From positions 10,433,277 to 10,497,276 of the forward strand of contig OY978526.1 in the NCBI GenBank assembly GCA_963854835.1: a stretch of 64,000 nucleotides of DNA, given 5' to 3'. Shown here in pieces: positions 30,756 through 43,035 of the stretch. Position 1 is the stretch's first letter; each line of letters opens with the position of its first letter. Made by a program: the position numbers and the translations under genes. Under the pieces are notes generated by a model. The model was not told the origin of the DNA and made no database searches. It saw only the letters and a list, made by a program, of their open reading frames with translations. The stretch is from Megamerina dolium (lineage: Eukaryota > Arthropoda > Insecta > Diptera > Megamerinidae).

Positions 30756-31459
30756 TCGGTGACTAGTTTGAAAGAGAACTCCCAGTTTAGCTGTCTGAGT
30801 AGTCTGGAAGTAGAAGTAAACCTAAGTAGAGCCTAGCTTAAAACAGAAGGGCGGCAGGTATTTTGAGTTCGCATATTAAGATCGTATACTCCCACGGCCA
30901 TGCATCTAGTGGCATATGATGTTTCACCTTAGATTTGGGAAATTTTTTAGAGAGTTTGCATCTCTCCGCCCGACTACCATTTGCCAGCACTCAAGCACAG
31001 ACGATTCTAGCCTAGAACCTGTTTTTAGCCACCCCCACGGAGAGGGTGGCTAAAACCTATGAACCTATGGGCTGACGGCTTTCTGAGCCATTTTGAGTTT
31101 ATTGCAAAATAAACTTTATAAAAAAAAATATTGTGACTAAAGACTGAATGCGATCTGAGTTGAACGATCAATGCTCAATGATGTCAAAGTGAACAGAGAG
31201 TTTTCTCAAAGCACAGACCTTGTTGTACAAATTGAATTCGTTCAATCACAATTGAATAAATGGATTACTTAGCTTAAAATTGGTTGAAGGTACATTGTAA
31301 ACAGAAGGTAATTTCATCTGGCATTCGGACAAGTGATGTCCATTCTTGGTTACTTACTAACCAAGGCAATTTTATATTTCTCCTTTTTCACTTAGTTCCT
31401 ATATTTTCATATTAATACTATTGCTTATATTGGATACAAATAATATGCAAGTTATTGTA
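30756..31459. other. Unassigned sequence with a strong hairpin
   Basis: It is less AT-rich than average to about 31080 and may be more of the adjacent LINE or another repeat, but no frame matches a known domain. A 12-bp hairpin lies at 31023-31055. From 31090 to 31459 it returns to AT-rich background. Confidence 0.5.
31023..31055. repeat. Perfect 12-bp GC-containing hairpin
   Basis: TTTTAGCCACCC pairs with GGGTGGCTAAAA across a 9-nt loop (CCACGGAGA). It is followed by two direct copies of AACCTATG. Confidence 0.85.
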
Positions 31460-32290
31460 TAATTCAGTTCAACAAAAGTGTCATGCTGCTGCCGTATGCC
31501 GACGATATTGACATAATCGGTATCAACTCGCGAGCAGTCAGTGCTGCATTCTCTGAATTGGAACGAGAGTCACGTCGATCACGTGGATCTTATGGTGAAC
31601 GAGGGCAAGATGCAGAACCTAGTGTCTACAAACAAACAGTCTCAACGATTTGGACAACACGGCACTGTTGAAAATTACACTTTCGAGATGGTGAAGGACT
31701 TCGTCTATCTTGGAAACAGTATCAACAACTGTAATGCCTAATGCGTAGGATAACTCTTGCTAAGAGGTGTTACTTTGGGCTGAGTAAGCAATCGAGTAGT
31801 TGAGCCCTCTCTCGAAGATCGAAAATCACACTCTACAAGTCCCTCATTATTCCTGTCCTAACATAGGACGCAGAAGCCTGAACAATTTCTACCATGGGAG
31901 AGGATGCTTAGAGTTTTCGAGAGAAAAGTTCTGCGCAGGATCTTCGGACTTATTTGCGTTGATGGCGAGTACCGAATGAAGTACAACGATGAGCTGTATG
32001 AGCTGTACGCTGAGATCAACCCAGTCCATCGAATCAAAATCCACGGCTGCGCTGGCTGAATCATGTCGAGCAACTGGAAGAAAACGCTCCAGCGAAAAGG
32101 GTATTTAATTCGGCACCCGCTGGAGGACGCAGAAGAAGAGGAAGAACAAACCTACGTTGGAAGGCCCAATTGCTGGGTAACCTGGCAGCGCTTGGAATAT
32201 CCAATTGGCGCCAGCAAGCGAAGAACAGAGAAGACTGGCACCGCATTATATGTTCGGCCTAAATCGATTGTTATGGTCACATAAGAACAA
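31460..32290 (+). mobile_element. Non-LTR retrotransposon with reverse-transcriptase YADD box (copy 3)
   Basis: It begins with LLPYADDIDIIG, the catalytic box of reverse transcriptase, then a frame change, VDLMVNEGK and VKDFVYLGNSINN. The same post-RT region as copies 1 and 2 follows: LSKQSSS, KSLIIPVLT, FREKSSAQD and RRTNLRWK-like pieces in shifting frames. It ends near the CCTAAATCGATTGTTATGGTC shared with copy 1. It reaches further 5' than the other two copies but has many stops. Confidence 0.85.
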
Positions 32291-34258
32291 TTGCTCTTAT
32301 TTAATTTTAATATGTTAAAGTGATGCCCGTATTAAGTTGGCCAATTACAAAGGACATTATTGATAAGAGCAATCCACTAAAGATTCATAAAAAAGGTGAC
32401 CGCACACATTTTTGCCATTTCCAAAAAACCTTGGTCTAGTTTCGCCTATGGTCTCTTTATGAGAGTTAAATAAAGAGGTGCGTACATATTAGCCTTCTCG
32501 CATAGCAGCACTTATGTGCCATCACTTTTTCTAAGTCACATTTTGCCACCGAACTTTTTCAGAAGATGTTCATGCCAATAAACAATTTCAATAAACAAAT
32601 ATTTCGTTGATAAAAAATTATCACAATATAAATTCATTGAGATAATACAGCTCTCTAACAAAATGCATATATTTTCGATCTGAGAGCTCGTAATAAAAAT
32701 ACCCACGTAATGATCGGAAAGATTTATACTTTTATTTATTAATGATGTGTATGTCCACCACTATGAGTCATTCGTATGCATAAATATGTACAAATGTATT
32801 CCATAGATATGACATATTTATTTATGCATGAGTGTATAAAATCATATGCATATAAATATACATATGTGTGACTGCTAGTTTATTATGGGTATTCACTGTA
32901 TTCACTGTGGCGTATTTGACACGCCAAAACTAATTGATTTCTACTACGTACACATACACTTAAATACTACATACATACATATAAGTTCTAACCAGACAAT
33001 AATCAATAACTAAACAAGAGCCAACCAAGAAAGCCATCAGTTTTTCAGACAAATACGCATACACACATACATACATATGTATGTACATTTTTATTTAAAG
33101 ACATATATGCTGAACTGTATACAAAAACACATTATACGATCTTGCGTCATTGTTCGCGATGTAATGCCATGTTGTTGTCTGCATTCAAATCTGCGTAAAT
33201 TCAAAATTTAAATCCAAAAATAATATTTCTTTCCTCCTCATCTCTTCCACAGCAAAGACCAAAACCACAAAACAACCAATCAACCAATAAAGCAGCAACA
33301 ATAGCCATTACAATCTCTTTTGTATTAACAGAAAATACAATTTTAATTAGAGAAGGAGAAGCCACAACAACAACAACAACGACAACAACAACAACAACAA
33401 CAACAGCAACAGTAGTAGCAATAGCAACAAAGTTAAATGATATAATCATAAAATTTCTAACAACGAAGGCTGATAGTTACAAAGAGAAATATCTTTGATT
33501 ACAAGGAAATGTTTTCTCACTCACTCACTCACTCACTAGCTAGTTATGTACGAAATATCATTCTATATCATTCATTACTGCTACGACTACGACTACCATC
33601 ATTAGTGGCATCAGTATCGAGCCACTAACAACATCAATAGTATAAACAGAAGCAGCAACAGCAGTAGCAGCATCAGCAGCAGCTGCGGCTGCACAACTAA
33701 AGTCATCGTTCATGTCTAAAGAATGTTGTCGAGCGCGACGACAATTTGTTTCAGAAATGTTCTGGCAAAATGCCCAGTGATACACTAATACTGACACTAG
33801 CAACAACAATAACATGTAGTAGTTTTTCGTTTGCCCCTCTTCTTAGATTCGAATAAAATCAAATAATGAAAAATCAAATAAATTTACGAAAACGGCAACA
33901 AAACCGACAACAACAACAACAACAACACCGAGAACATAGTAAATGTTGCAAACTTAAATCGTTTATGTAATCGTATCTATTATGTTAGTCGATATTAAGT
34001 CGATTGTCGACTCAATCGATACAATCACATGCTGAAAAATCAAATAAATGTACCACAACAATAACAGAAATCAGCAAATGTGACAGGCATAGATCGGTAG
34101 CTGTCATAGACAGTTATAGACTATTGTGATACTACAGGAGCTAATGCTTATCCCACTGCGTAGTTGTTAAACCATCCTGAGCATTTAAAAAACGAAATTA
34201 TTAGTTATGCTGTCCAGAGAGTCGATTCCGAACGAATTACACCTTCTACTGTTTCTTC
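32291..34258. other. Non-coding sequence with CAA and TACATA microsatellites
   Basis: It includes CAA repeats at about 33366-33412 and 33908-33930, a (CTCA)n tract near 33516-33538, and a GCA/GCAGCAGCT-rich patch near 33650-33700. The short open frames are repeat translations. No exon recognised. Confidence 0.6.
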
Positions 34259-34510
34259 CTAATCTTCCTCTTGACAGTATGTTCTTCTAGTATCTGGCAT
34301 GTTGTGTTTTAGAAGAAGATTGGGCCCACTTAAGCTCCTACTACTGATTAGATAGTTTGCCGTCTGTCGCCAGCGTGTGTTAGCAACTTCGATGATGTGC
34401 CTCTCTATTAATAATTTACAAGTTAGCAACGGCATTGGCACTGAAACCCTATGTGGTAACGTTGTGCCCTGCCTGGCCCATTCATCCGCCCTCCAATTTC
34501 CTTCGATATT
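34259..34510 (-). mobile_element. Non-LTR retrotransposon RNase H fragment
   Basis: Minus-strand translation reads NIEGNWRADEWARQGTTLP, then CKLLIERHIIEVANTRWRQ, SGPNLLLKHNMPDTRR and a stop. NxxADExAR is the last catalytic block of the RNase H domain in I/jockey-type elements. The family differs from the fragments at 30240-30755 and 52289-52843. Confidence 0.65.
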
Positions 34511-35004
34511 TGCAAGCAGAAGTTTTTATCTAAATTTTATGTGGTATATTAGTCAACGATTGTGAAAACCCTTAATATTTTCTAGAAATAACAATAAAAT
34601 TTTTTTAAAATTTAATTTTTCGTTTCAAGAGGTTTCTTTATGAAACAAAAACCAATTATAAATCTCTCATATGGCCTTTAATCAAGTATAATACCAAATC
34701 TTGAAATTATTCACCAAAACTCGAAAAAGATTTCGTGTTTCGTAATATCTAAGTACTGGCCTCTTTGTTGTCTATAGCCGTATTAATTTAACTCAATAAT
34801 TAAAAAAAAAAAAAAAAAATGAGGATAGAAAAATAACAACTTCATTCGATTGAGTTGCTCTGCATACAAAGCAAATCTTTCAAATTGTCCATCCCCTAAA
34901 CGAAAACTTACCAGGAGCGCTTCTCGACATCTAATTTCTTGCACTACGCTAAAAAAAGTCAAACCCATTTTTTTATCATAATTTTTATCTTATGTATTTG
35001 ACTT

Positions 35005-35350
35005 TGGGTGGATGGGTGCCGTAATCCCCGGTCGTGAGTTCAATTCCCGGCTGAAGCATAACAAAATTTCATATCGAAAAGATTTTTCTTTCGAACGGAC
35101 CCACCTACCGGCAAGAATTGGCAATTTTTCCGGCAGTAAAAATGCGTCTTAAAAGAGCTCTGTGACAAAATTAAGTTAAAGTGATGTCACAAGGGAACTG
35201 GCTAATATAAGTACGTCCTTACCATTGCTGTCTAAATTTAATACGCAGTATTGGAAGAGAAGCTCGGTGGTATAACAATGGGCCTTTCTGGCTTAAGTGT
35301 GTCCTCTAAGAGAGAGGGCAGCCACATAACCTAACCTAACTAACCTATTT
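35005..35350 (+). mobile_element. tRNA-derived SINE, copy A
   Basis: A degraded tRNA-like head ends in a B-box-like GTGAGTTCAATTCCCGG. The family body follows: ATATCGAAAAGA, TTCTTTCGAACGGACCCACC, GGCAAGAATTGGCAATTT, AAAGTGATGTCACAAG and GGAAGAGAAGCTCGG. It ends ATAACCTAACCTAACTAACC. The same blocks in the same order occur at 52915-53100, 53298-53475 and 56738-57020. Confidence 0.75.
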
Positions 35351-37975
35351 AACCTTAGACTTCGGCCTTCGGACATTATTGACACTTAAGCAGAAAATGT
35401 CGTCTTCATTAAATAATTGCAAATCGGCTATCAAATGTCAAAGTTATGATGAAGAATTTTTGGGCTATTTCCAACGCTTTTGAAAAAAATGTAGCAGGTA
35501 AACTCTCCATAAAATAGTAGATATTTCAAACTTCTAAGTTTTAAAAGTTGCTTTACATGCTCTCTCATGGCCAAGTATAACGTGATAGAAAAATTCATTG
35601 ACCTTGAAAGATTGTGTTTATGGATATCCACATCATCAAAATCAACTTGATCTTGATCAGAACTTTTCAATAATGAAATTTAATGTAATTTTTCTATTAT
35701 TAAAATATTGATTAAAAATCTATAAATATTACAATTGCAATATATAAATATTGTTAATTCAAAGACCAACACTGTTACCACCTTATCAATATATTGCAAA
35801 TAAATTGAATTTATTTATTTATTAATTATTTTATTTATTTAATTGCATTTTATTTCAATTGATTCGATCGAATAAATTAATTGCATTTATCGAGAAGTGT
35901 AACGTTATCAAGAAATTATTCACAAAAATTAATAACATCATTGGCAATAACCGCAGCCACTTTACCACTATACATTTGTACAATACAAGTAAAGCACGTA
36001 CGAGTACATAATTCAACCATACGTATATATATATTTGTCATGAAAAAATTCAATTTTGAACTTTTTCAATTGTTTTTTTTTTTTCACTAAATTCTTACTT
36101 TTTGTTTTCATTTTTATTTATATTCTTTTCATTTTTTTTTTTTGTGCGCAATATAAAAACATTTTTATTCATTTACTAGTGGTCGTATGTACTCGTATAC
36201 CCAATTGTTGTGAGCAAAAACACAAAAAAAATAAATATAAATAAAATATTTATTGACATATATGCTTCAAATAATTCACGATATCATGTATGCGCTCGCT
36301 CGTAAATTTTCTCACTGGCGCCCTCAACATGAATTTTTATTGCTTATTAAATTGTAATCATTTAATTTATAGATTTTTTTTTTTCACGGTTATTATATTT
36401 TTTCTGCGGCTTATTTTTGCGGTTTTTTTTTTATATCTTTTATTATATTTTTTATTTTCACTTTTCCATTTATTCTTTTCATGTTTAGCGAAAATTCGAT
36501 GTATATGTATATGCATAGATCTGACACACCTGACGTACATATGATTTATAAATTTATACAAATCAATGTTTATAATAAATAAAATTAGAAGCATTATGCG
36601 AAATTATGTAGAAAGAATCGACGTCATATCTTAATTTATATGAATTTGGGAAAACAGCCACTGTTACCCATACAAGCGTTCACACTGTTGCTTTAATAAT
36701 AAAAATTATTAAATAATTAAATTAAAAAAAAAAATAGCATTTTGGCTATTTTAGTGTGGTCTACGAAAATGTAAATAATTCTGAAATGTTCCCCAAAATA
36801 AGTTTTAAATTAAATTATGGACATTTTCAACTTTTTTTTATCAAACCACTCACTATATTGTACACTCAAAAACTCATTATTATTATTGCATTATTCCGAT
36901 AAAATTAGATTCGAGTAATATCTCAGATCATATTTTGTGCAATAATAATTTCATAGTGTTTGTAAAGCAAAATTCCAACATAAACATGACTTTTGGGGAA
37001 CGAGTTGCCTTAGCAGTACAGTCGAATATAAATAAATAGATAATATTTAATATGCAAATTTCATTAAATTTAGATATTTATATTTTATTTCAATAAAAAT
37101 TGTTTATTATTATTGCTATTTTTTATTCCATTTCTTATGTACGAAATATTTTCATATAATTTTTCTGTAATCAGTGGTTCACATATTTTTTTTTTTTTAT
37201 TTGCCAAAGTAAACAAACGCTATTTTTCGAATTTTCAATTATTTTTTTTACTATTTGGATTTTTATTTGTTTTTTTTTATTTATTTAGTTAGTTAGCTTA
37301 GTATATATATTTTTTTTGTTTTTTTTTTTTTTTGTATATAAACATCATATAAAATTTAAGTGGACATAAGGCAGGCAGCAGCTGAACTCATGAGACTCAA
37401 TTAAAATTAAACTCGAACGAATAAACAAACAAACAAAAAAATAAATAAATAAATAAATAAATGGACAAACAAATATAGAAAATGTAAATTATATTCGAAA
37501 TGTTTGCAACTATGGAGAATTATTATGTGTTGTTGAGAAGCATATTAAAAATTATTATTTAGTTGATTATGGATTTTTTTTCATCTTCTTCAATAATTAA
37601 CCAAATTAAAATACAAATGTGTGTGTGTGTGTACATTTTATGCACATGTTCATAATTCTTATTCAAAATGAATCATATTAAATGAATTAAAATGTATATA
37701 AATCAAATTAAATTTATATTAATAAATGTGAAAAAATCTACAAATAAATTTTAAAAATACATATATATTTTTGAGCATGTGCAGGTATATGTGGCAAATT
37801 ATATTTACGAAATATATGCAATTTTGTGAATTAGCGTAAAGCAAATTAATAGAAAAAATATCAATCGAAATTATCTGAGAGCCGTAATATGTTTAATCGC
37901 TGGAAACAAATTGCGTACCAGCAATTCTTTGAGATCTTTGAGTGTGACTCTATACCATGACTCTACCCACATGTA
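35351..37975. other. AT-rich non-coding sequence
   Basis: Strongly AT-rich with T runs, (TAAA)n near 37438-37462 and a (GT)n tract near 37619-37632. No exon, RNA or transposon recognised. Confidence 0.6.
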
Positions 37976-39075
37976 TCAGGTCAGTCCATAAGTTCGTACG
38001 TTTTTCTCAGGTGGTTTTAAAATAAATAAAAAGGAAGTTTTCAGTATTTATTAATCAATAATATATTTTCCTGCATTATTTACAATGTATTCCCAATGCT
38101 TAGGCAAATTTTTAATTTCCTACTCAAAAAATTGTTTGTCCTTGGAGCCAAAATATGCGTCGATATCCCTTTTTATAGCTTCTTTTGAGGTGTATTTCTT
38201 ATAAGTTAAATGGGACTGAAGTCCACAGAAAAGGTGATGATCGCAAGGTGCAATATCCGGAGAGTATGGTGGATGCGGCATTAGCTCCCATCCGAGGTCG
38301 TTCAGCTTGCCTAAGGTCTGTCCTGCGGTATGCGGTCTAGCGTTGACGTGGTGAAACAAAACTTTGCGTCTATTGACTAAAGACGGACGATTTTTTTTAA
38401 GTTGTTCATTCAGTTTGGATAGTTGAAGGCAATAATAATCAGCTGTGATCATCTGAGGGTTGGTTCTGATGTTTCATCTTTATCTAACCACTGGCGTTTG
38501 AGAACAGGATTATTATAAAGTACCCATTTTTCGTCCCCAGTAACAATATGGCTCAAAAAACTTTAATTTTCAAGCTGAGAACACACATTCACTCTCTGCT
38601 GAAGGTTTGCGACGGAAAGTTTATGCGATACCCTTTTTCCCAGCTTTGAAACCTTGCTCAATTGAATGAGTTTAACTTTCCAGCCACCATATCGACTGTC
38701 AAACTTGACTCAGCTTTCACGAGTTCCAGCAAGGCGTCGGAGTTAAAGACCTCAGGACGACAAGAGAGTGGGGTATCCTCAACTTCACAACCACCACTTC
38801 GAAATTTAGAAAACCACATTTTTTGCATTTTTTCCGCTTTTATAAAAAAAAAAAAATACAAAATATGCCTCTTATACTCGTTCGAAGATTCCATTTTATT
38901 TTTTAACAACGCATATCGTACTTCTATCCGCTATTAAAATCACTTGTTGAATGCACAATACATCAGACAAATTAAAAATAGTTCCTTTATCTCCCACGAA
39001 AAATTTGTTGTACGCAAAAAGCGCCTACTGTGAAACTATTGACAAAATAACGCACGAACTTATGGACTGACCTGA
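37976..39075 (-). mobile_element. mariner, about 1.1 kb, full length but mutated
   Basis: Perfect ends TCAGGTCAGTCCATAAGTTC and its reverse complement, flanked by TA on both sides. The minus-strand transposase starts at ATG 38894 (MESSNEYKRHILYFF). It includes KMWFSKFRSGGCEVEDTPLS and, much later, RRKVLFHHVNARPHTAGQ, HPPYSPDIAPCDHHLF and the tail SKDKQFFE. The second catalytic Asp (normally in HQDN or HDN) is Val. The middle third carries stops and frameshifts around the first Asp. The well-preserved termini suggest a younger insertion than neighbouring mariners. Confidence 0.9.
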
Positions 39076-40780
39076 TACAAGGTATTTTCCTTAATTTCAA
39101 TTTCCAGAAGATTTTTTTCGCCATCAAAATATGGTTGCATTTTCAAGTCCAGACTTGAATGCATATTCTTACGATCATTATCATTATATGCATTTAATTA
39201 ACATGCATTTTTTTTCGAATTCATAAATTTTAACGATGGTGGTTTATGCATTTTATTGCAATGTATTGCAATGAGTATTCAAAACATTTTCATCATTTGC
39301 ACTTTGCGAAAAACAAAACATGTTATTAATTATAAATAAACAAACAAGCACCAAAAAAAAAATTATAATTATAATAATAATAATATTAATAAAGAGAAAC
39401 AAACTGCAACATGCCTCTGATGTTGTTATAACAAAATTACAAACAAAAAAAAAAACTAGAAATATAAATAAAAACAACTGACTGAAAGGCATCTAACAGT
39501 TACAAAATGAATAATATAAATCACTTATAGTTTGTCTGTCCATTCATCCAACGGTCCGGTCGGTTCGTCCGTGCGTCTGTCTGGTATTCTTTTTACATTT
39601 TACATGCACTCATGCACGTATAAAATAACAGTGGGCATATGGGAGCAACATTATTTCATCAACATCATCATCATCATTATCATCATGAAATGCATATGTA
39701 GAATTATTTTTCAATTAAATTGAGAAATACACAACGATATTTGTAATAGATATGTATAAGCAAATGTACATACATCGAACACCAGAATGCTAAAAAGGAA
39801 AATTACACACATGTTCATGTACATATTGCCTCCTCATTATCCACGTATCACATTAAAGTTCCACAGCACGTTGTTCACTCACTCACTCACTCTCAGACTC
39901 ACTGACTCACTGCCTCACTGAAGGCAATTAAAAAATACGCATAAATAAATTTTCAAAAATTGAAACAAACACACAAAAATATACAAACATTTTTTCCATT
40001 TGCAATTAGGGTATGGGTAAGGGAAGATGGGCGACGATCGACAATACCCATCTCAATGAGAATGTCTGCATGGACGCATAAAATATCTCATCCATAGCCG
40101 CCACGTTTGTCGCCAGTCAGTAGCAGTCAGTCAGTTCGCCAATATTTAGCAACATATGTAGTAGTACTATGTACCACAGTAGTAGTAGTAGTAGTAGTAA
40201 GGACAAAGTATTTATACTTGTACAGAGGAGACACATACTTTTCTTAATAATTGTAGATATATTGTAGTACGATACTTGGATACATTGTGATGTATGTACT
40301 ATTTGTACTTGTTGCCAACTATTTTTTTCAACAATTGTTATCATCATAAGCAGTTGTTGTATATATGTAGTATCGTACTTTATAATTAAATATTTGGTAA
40401 TACATCTAATGTACTTGCAAAAACACATATACCATTATAAATATTTGACATAATTAATTGTACAATAGTTATTTATAATTGTACAAAAAGAATATATACA
40501 TCTATATATGTTTCACAATGTCTACGAGTACTATGGGCGCTACAAATATGTATTTTCAATTAACTATAACGAAAAAGCAGTACCCATCGGAAAATTTTGT
40601 TAATTACACAGCACAACACATGGAAAAAATCGTATTACCGAATGAGATGAGATAAACATTTCTATATGCTAAATTCGAAACCAGGGTCTGTAACATCAAA
40701 AAAAAAAAAAAATTGTGAAAATTGAAAAACTCATTAAAATGCCCAAATTCGTCCAAAGATATGTAAAATACATGATAATC
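39076..40780. other. Non-coding sequence with simple repeats
   Basis: Contents: (TAA)n-like tracts near 39366-39392, (CAT)n near 39660-39690, (CTCA)n near 39877-39892 and (AGT)n near 40180-40200. No exon recognised. Confidence 0.6.
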
Positions 40781-41310
40781 TCCCCTTAGAGTGGCACCCT
40801 ACAAAATTGGTATTTTTATAAATTTTGCTCTCAACGCTCTCCGAGTGCCCCTAGAAGAGGAAATTCTATGATCGATTTCAATTAATTTTGACTACTTAAC
40901 ACTTTTTTGACCCTACTTATCCTCTTTGAATATATTTTTACTTATCCTCTATCTTCACTCCTTATGCTCAGAAATCGCCTCTAAAGTGGGAAAAATTTAG
41001 CCCCTGTAATTGTCTCCTTAAAATTCATGTGTCTATTGGATTAAAAGAATTTTTGGGTGAACCCCTACAGGAGTGAAGATGGAAAGTGAATAAATTTGGG
41101 GATAATGTAGGGGCAGAAGAATTTATGGCAGTCGGTAATAGATTTCTATGCTCTAGGGGTGATTACTTGTGCACCAATGTGGTTATTTCTCGATTTTCAT
41201 GTATTTTTACAAGTTTTTTGTACTGGAGCCTCCGTAACACGTAATACTAGGTCGTTTGTCAAAAAATGTTCAGCAGAAAAAATTTATGGGAGTTTAATAA
41301 TAAAGATAGG
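40781..41310. repeat. Unclassified interspersed repeat, at least two degenerate units
   Basis: At 41050-41170 the order AATTTTTGGGTGAACCCCTA, GGAGTGAAGATGG, GAAGAATTTATGGCAGTCGG and CTCTAGGGGTGATT parallels units at 23195, 44350 and 44580. A second partial unit (GGAGCCTCCGTAACACG ... GAAAAAATTTATGGGAG) follows at 41210-41300. Earlier lines (40790-40870) hold related GGCACCCTACAAAATTGG. No coding capacity. Confidence 0.55.
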
Positions 41311-42159
41311 GGGTAGTAGGTTTAAAAAAAAAGTCCAAAATCATCTAAGAGAAGACACGCTTAAAAAATATGTCAAATACTATATGTACTTCTATGTGAC
41401 AAGTTTATCTTCCAACTGACAATGTTCATCATCGCAACCCAAGCGATCAGTGTTTTTACTATGCATCTTATATACTCGTATACGTGTTTATACTTTTGCA
41501 CTTCTATCGAAACATTATTATTAGTGGCACCAAAAAAATATTATACTTCCCTAAAGCTTTTGACTAATTACAGCCAATTAGTTTGGTCGTACATATCGTA
41601 CATATACACACGTAAGTTTTGATGTGAATACATGGCACATACTTATATACCCAAAAGGTAAATATCGTAATATAATTGTGTACTACTAATGACCAATGTA
41701 TAATAATGAGCTAATTAATTTAATATCCGTTATTGATTTCGAATATTTTATATAAGAAGGATTATTGCATGGAATGAATTGTAACGCAAAAAAAATAAAT
41801 AGTTTCGCATTTATCTACAAAAATGCGTATAATCGATGTACATACGTACGTGTATATGGTACAAACAAATATATTTTTAAATTTTGTACATATCGCTTGC
41901 AATGATCATAATTTCTCATAATCACAAGTCAACTAACCAGCCAGCCACCTGTCGTTGTCTATTTTCTTACGCATAGACAAATATATCTACTATGTGAATC
42001 TAAATTATACGTAGTAGAATAGAGAGAGGGAGAGAGAGAGTGAGAGAGTGAGAGTGAGAGAGTTCTCTACATACAGAAACGTGTATATATAAAGGCATTT
42101 CCTGGGTTAACAACTCAACATTCTTATATATAAAATATGTGGAAAAATAAAGGCAAATG
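41311..42159. other. AT-rich non-coding sequence with a GAGA tract
   Basis: A GAGAGAGGGAGAGAGAGA-type purine tract lies near 42019-42062. Such tracts can bind GAGA factor in flies, but nothing links this one to a promoter. No exon recognised. Confidence 0.5.
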
Positions 42160-43035
42160 TGATAGTCGCATATCGATGCAGGTCAACGCATGTTGACGCA
42201 GAAAGACGCAGTACAACGTCTACGTGTTGACCCAGCTTTTGCTATTGTTTTTCCTTTGTTTTTCCTTTGCCTTTGCAAGTCGACGCATCGAAAAATCGCG
42301 TCGATTTTTACGCATTGATCCAGGTCAACGCATACGAGGGCGCTCCCAGAACTACCCAACATGACATATAGATGGCGGTAGTAGTTTGAAAAAAATTACG
42401 TTGGTGGCAAGTGGCACCTTATAAAACATATGTTTTAAGTTTCAAGGTGCCACGTTGTTTTTTTTTTTGGAGCCATCAAATAAATTGGACAACGTTATGT
42501 AATTCAATACTTTCATTTGATAGGTCTCAGTCTAACGAATATTAAAGCCGAACTATATTCGACTCTGCGGGAGTCTGCTCCTTCGTTTGCGATCATAAAA
42601 TATTGGGTGGCAGAGTTTAAACGAAGTCGTACGAGCTGCCAAGACAAACACCATAGTGGTCGACCAATTGAGGTGGCCACGCCAGAAACGGTTATGAAAA
42701 TCAACAAAATTGTATTGGATGATCGCCGGCTGAAGGTGTGTGAGCTAGGGGAAATTACAGGCATTTTAAAAAATGCTAAACATCGCATATTGACCGAAAA
42801 TTTGGAGATGAAAAAACTGTGTTGAATATGGGTGCCGCATTTACTCACAATAGAACAAAAACACCAGTTCATACATCCGCTATTGCGATGGCTTAGTCAA
42901 AGGGGCATTCGATGCCCTATAAGTACCACATGTTTATTTATTTATTTTATTTGATTTTAAAATGAAATATTCGAATATTATCATTATTTTTCATTATTCA
43001 TTATTTAGATTTAATGAAATGAAATCTGGAAATCA
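42160..43035. repeat. Repeat with GACGCA/GGTCAACGCA motifs, split by a mariner fragment
   Basis: The left part (42160-42330) has repeated AGGTCAACGCA, TTGACGCAG and GTCGACGCATCG motifs. The right part (42945-43035) contains AAAATGAAATATTCGAATAT and TTTAATGAAATGAAATC. Both parts have counterparts next to each other at 45595-45740. The mariner fragment at 42330-42910 lies between the halves here, so it probably inserted into this copy. Confidence 0.5.
42330..42910 (+). mobile_element. mariner-like N-terminal fragment
   Basis: The plus frame from 42517 reads SAPSFAIIKYWVAEFKRSR, SGRPIEVATPETVMKINKIV, DDRRLKVCELGEITG and NLEMKKLC, stop, IWVPHLLTIEQKH. This is the HTH_48/GVQW-type N-terminal domain and WVP motif of mariner/SETMAR-like transposases. 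It stops before any catalytic acid. The region before the frame (GATGGCGGTAGTAG near 42370) may be the 5' untranslated end. The 3' part is lost. Confidence 0.75.

Noticed and set aside
34975..35060. Functional tRNA gene
   Set aside because: Only a B-box half resembles tRNA. The acceptor and anticodon arms do not fold, and the body of a SINE follows.
35325..35350. Arthropod-type telomere repeat (CCTAA)n
   Set aside because: Only two to three imperfect units at the end of a SINE copy. Flies lack TTAGG telomeres, and the site is internal.
42000..42065. GAGA-factor promoter element
   Set aside because: A GAGA tract exists, but no transcription start, exon or core promoter motif accompanies it.
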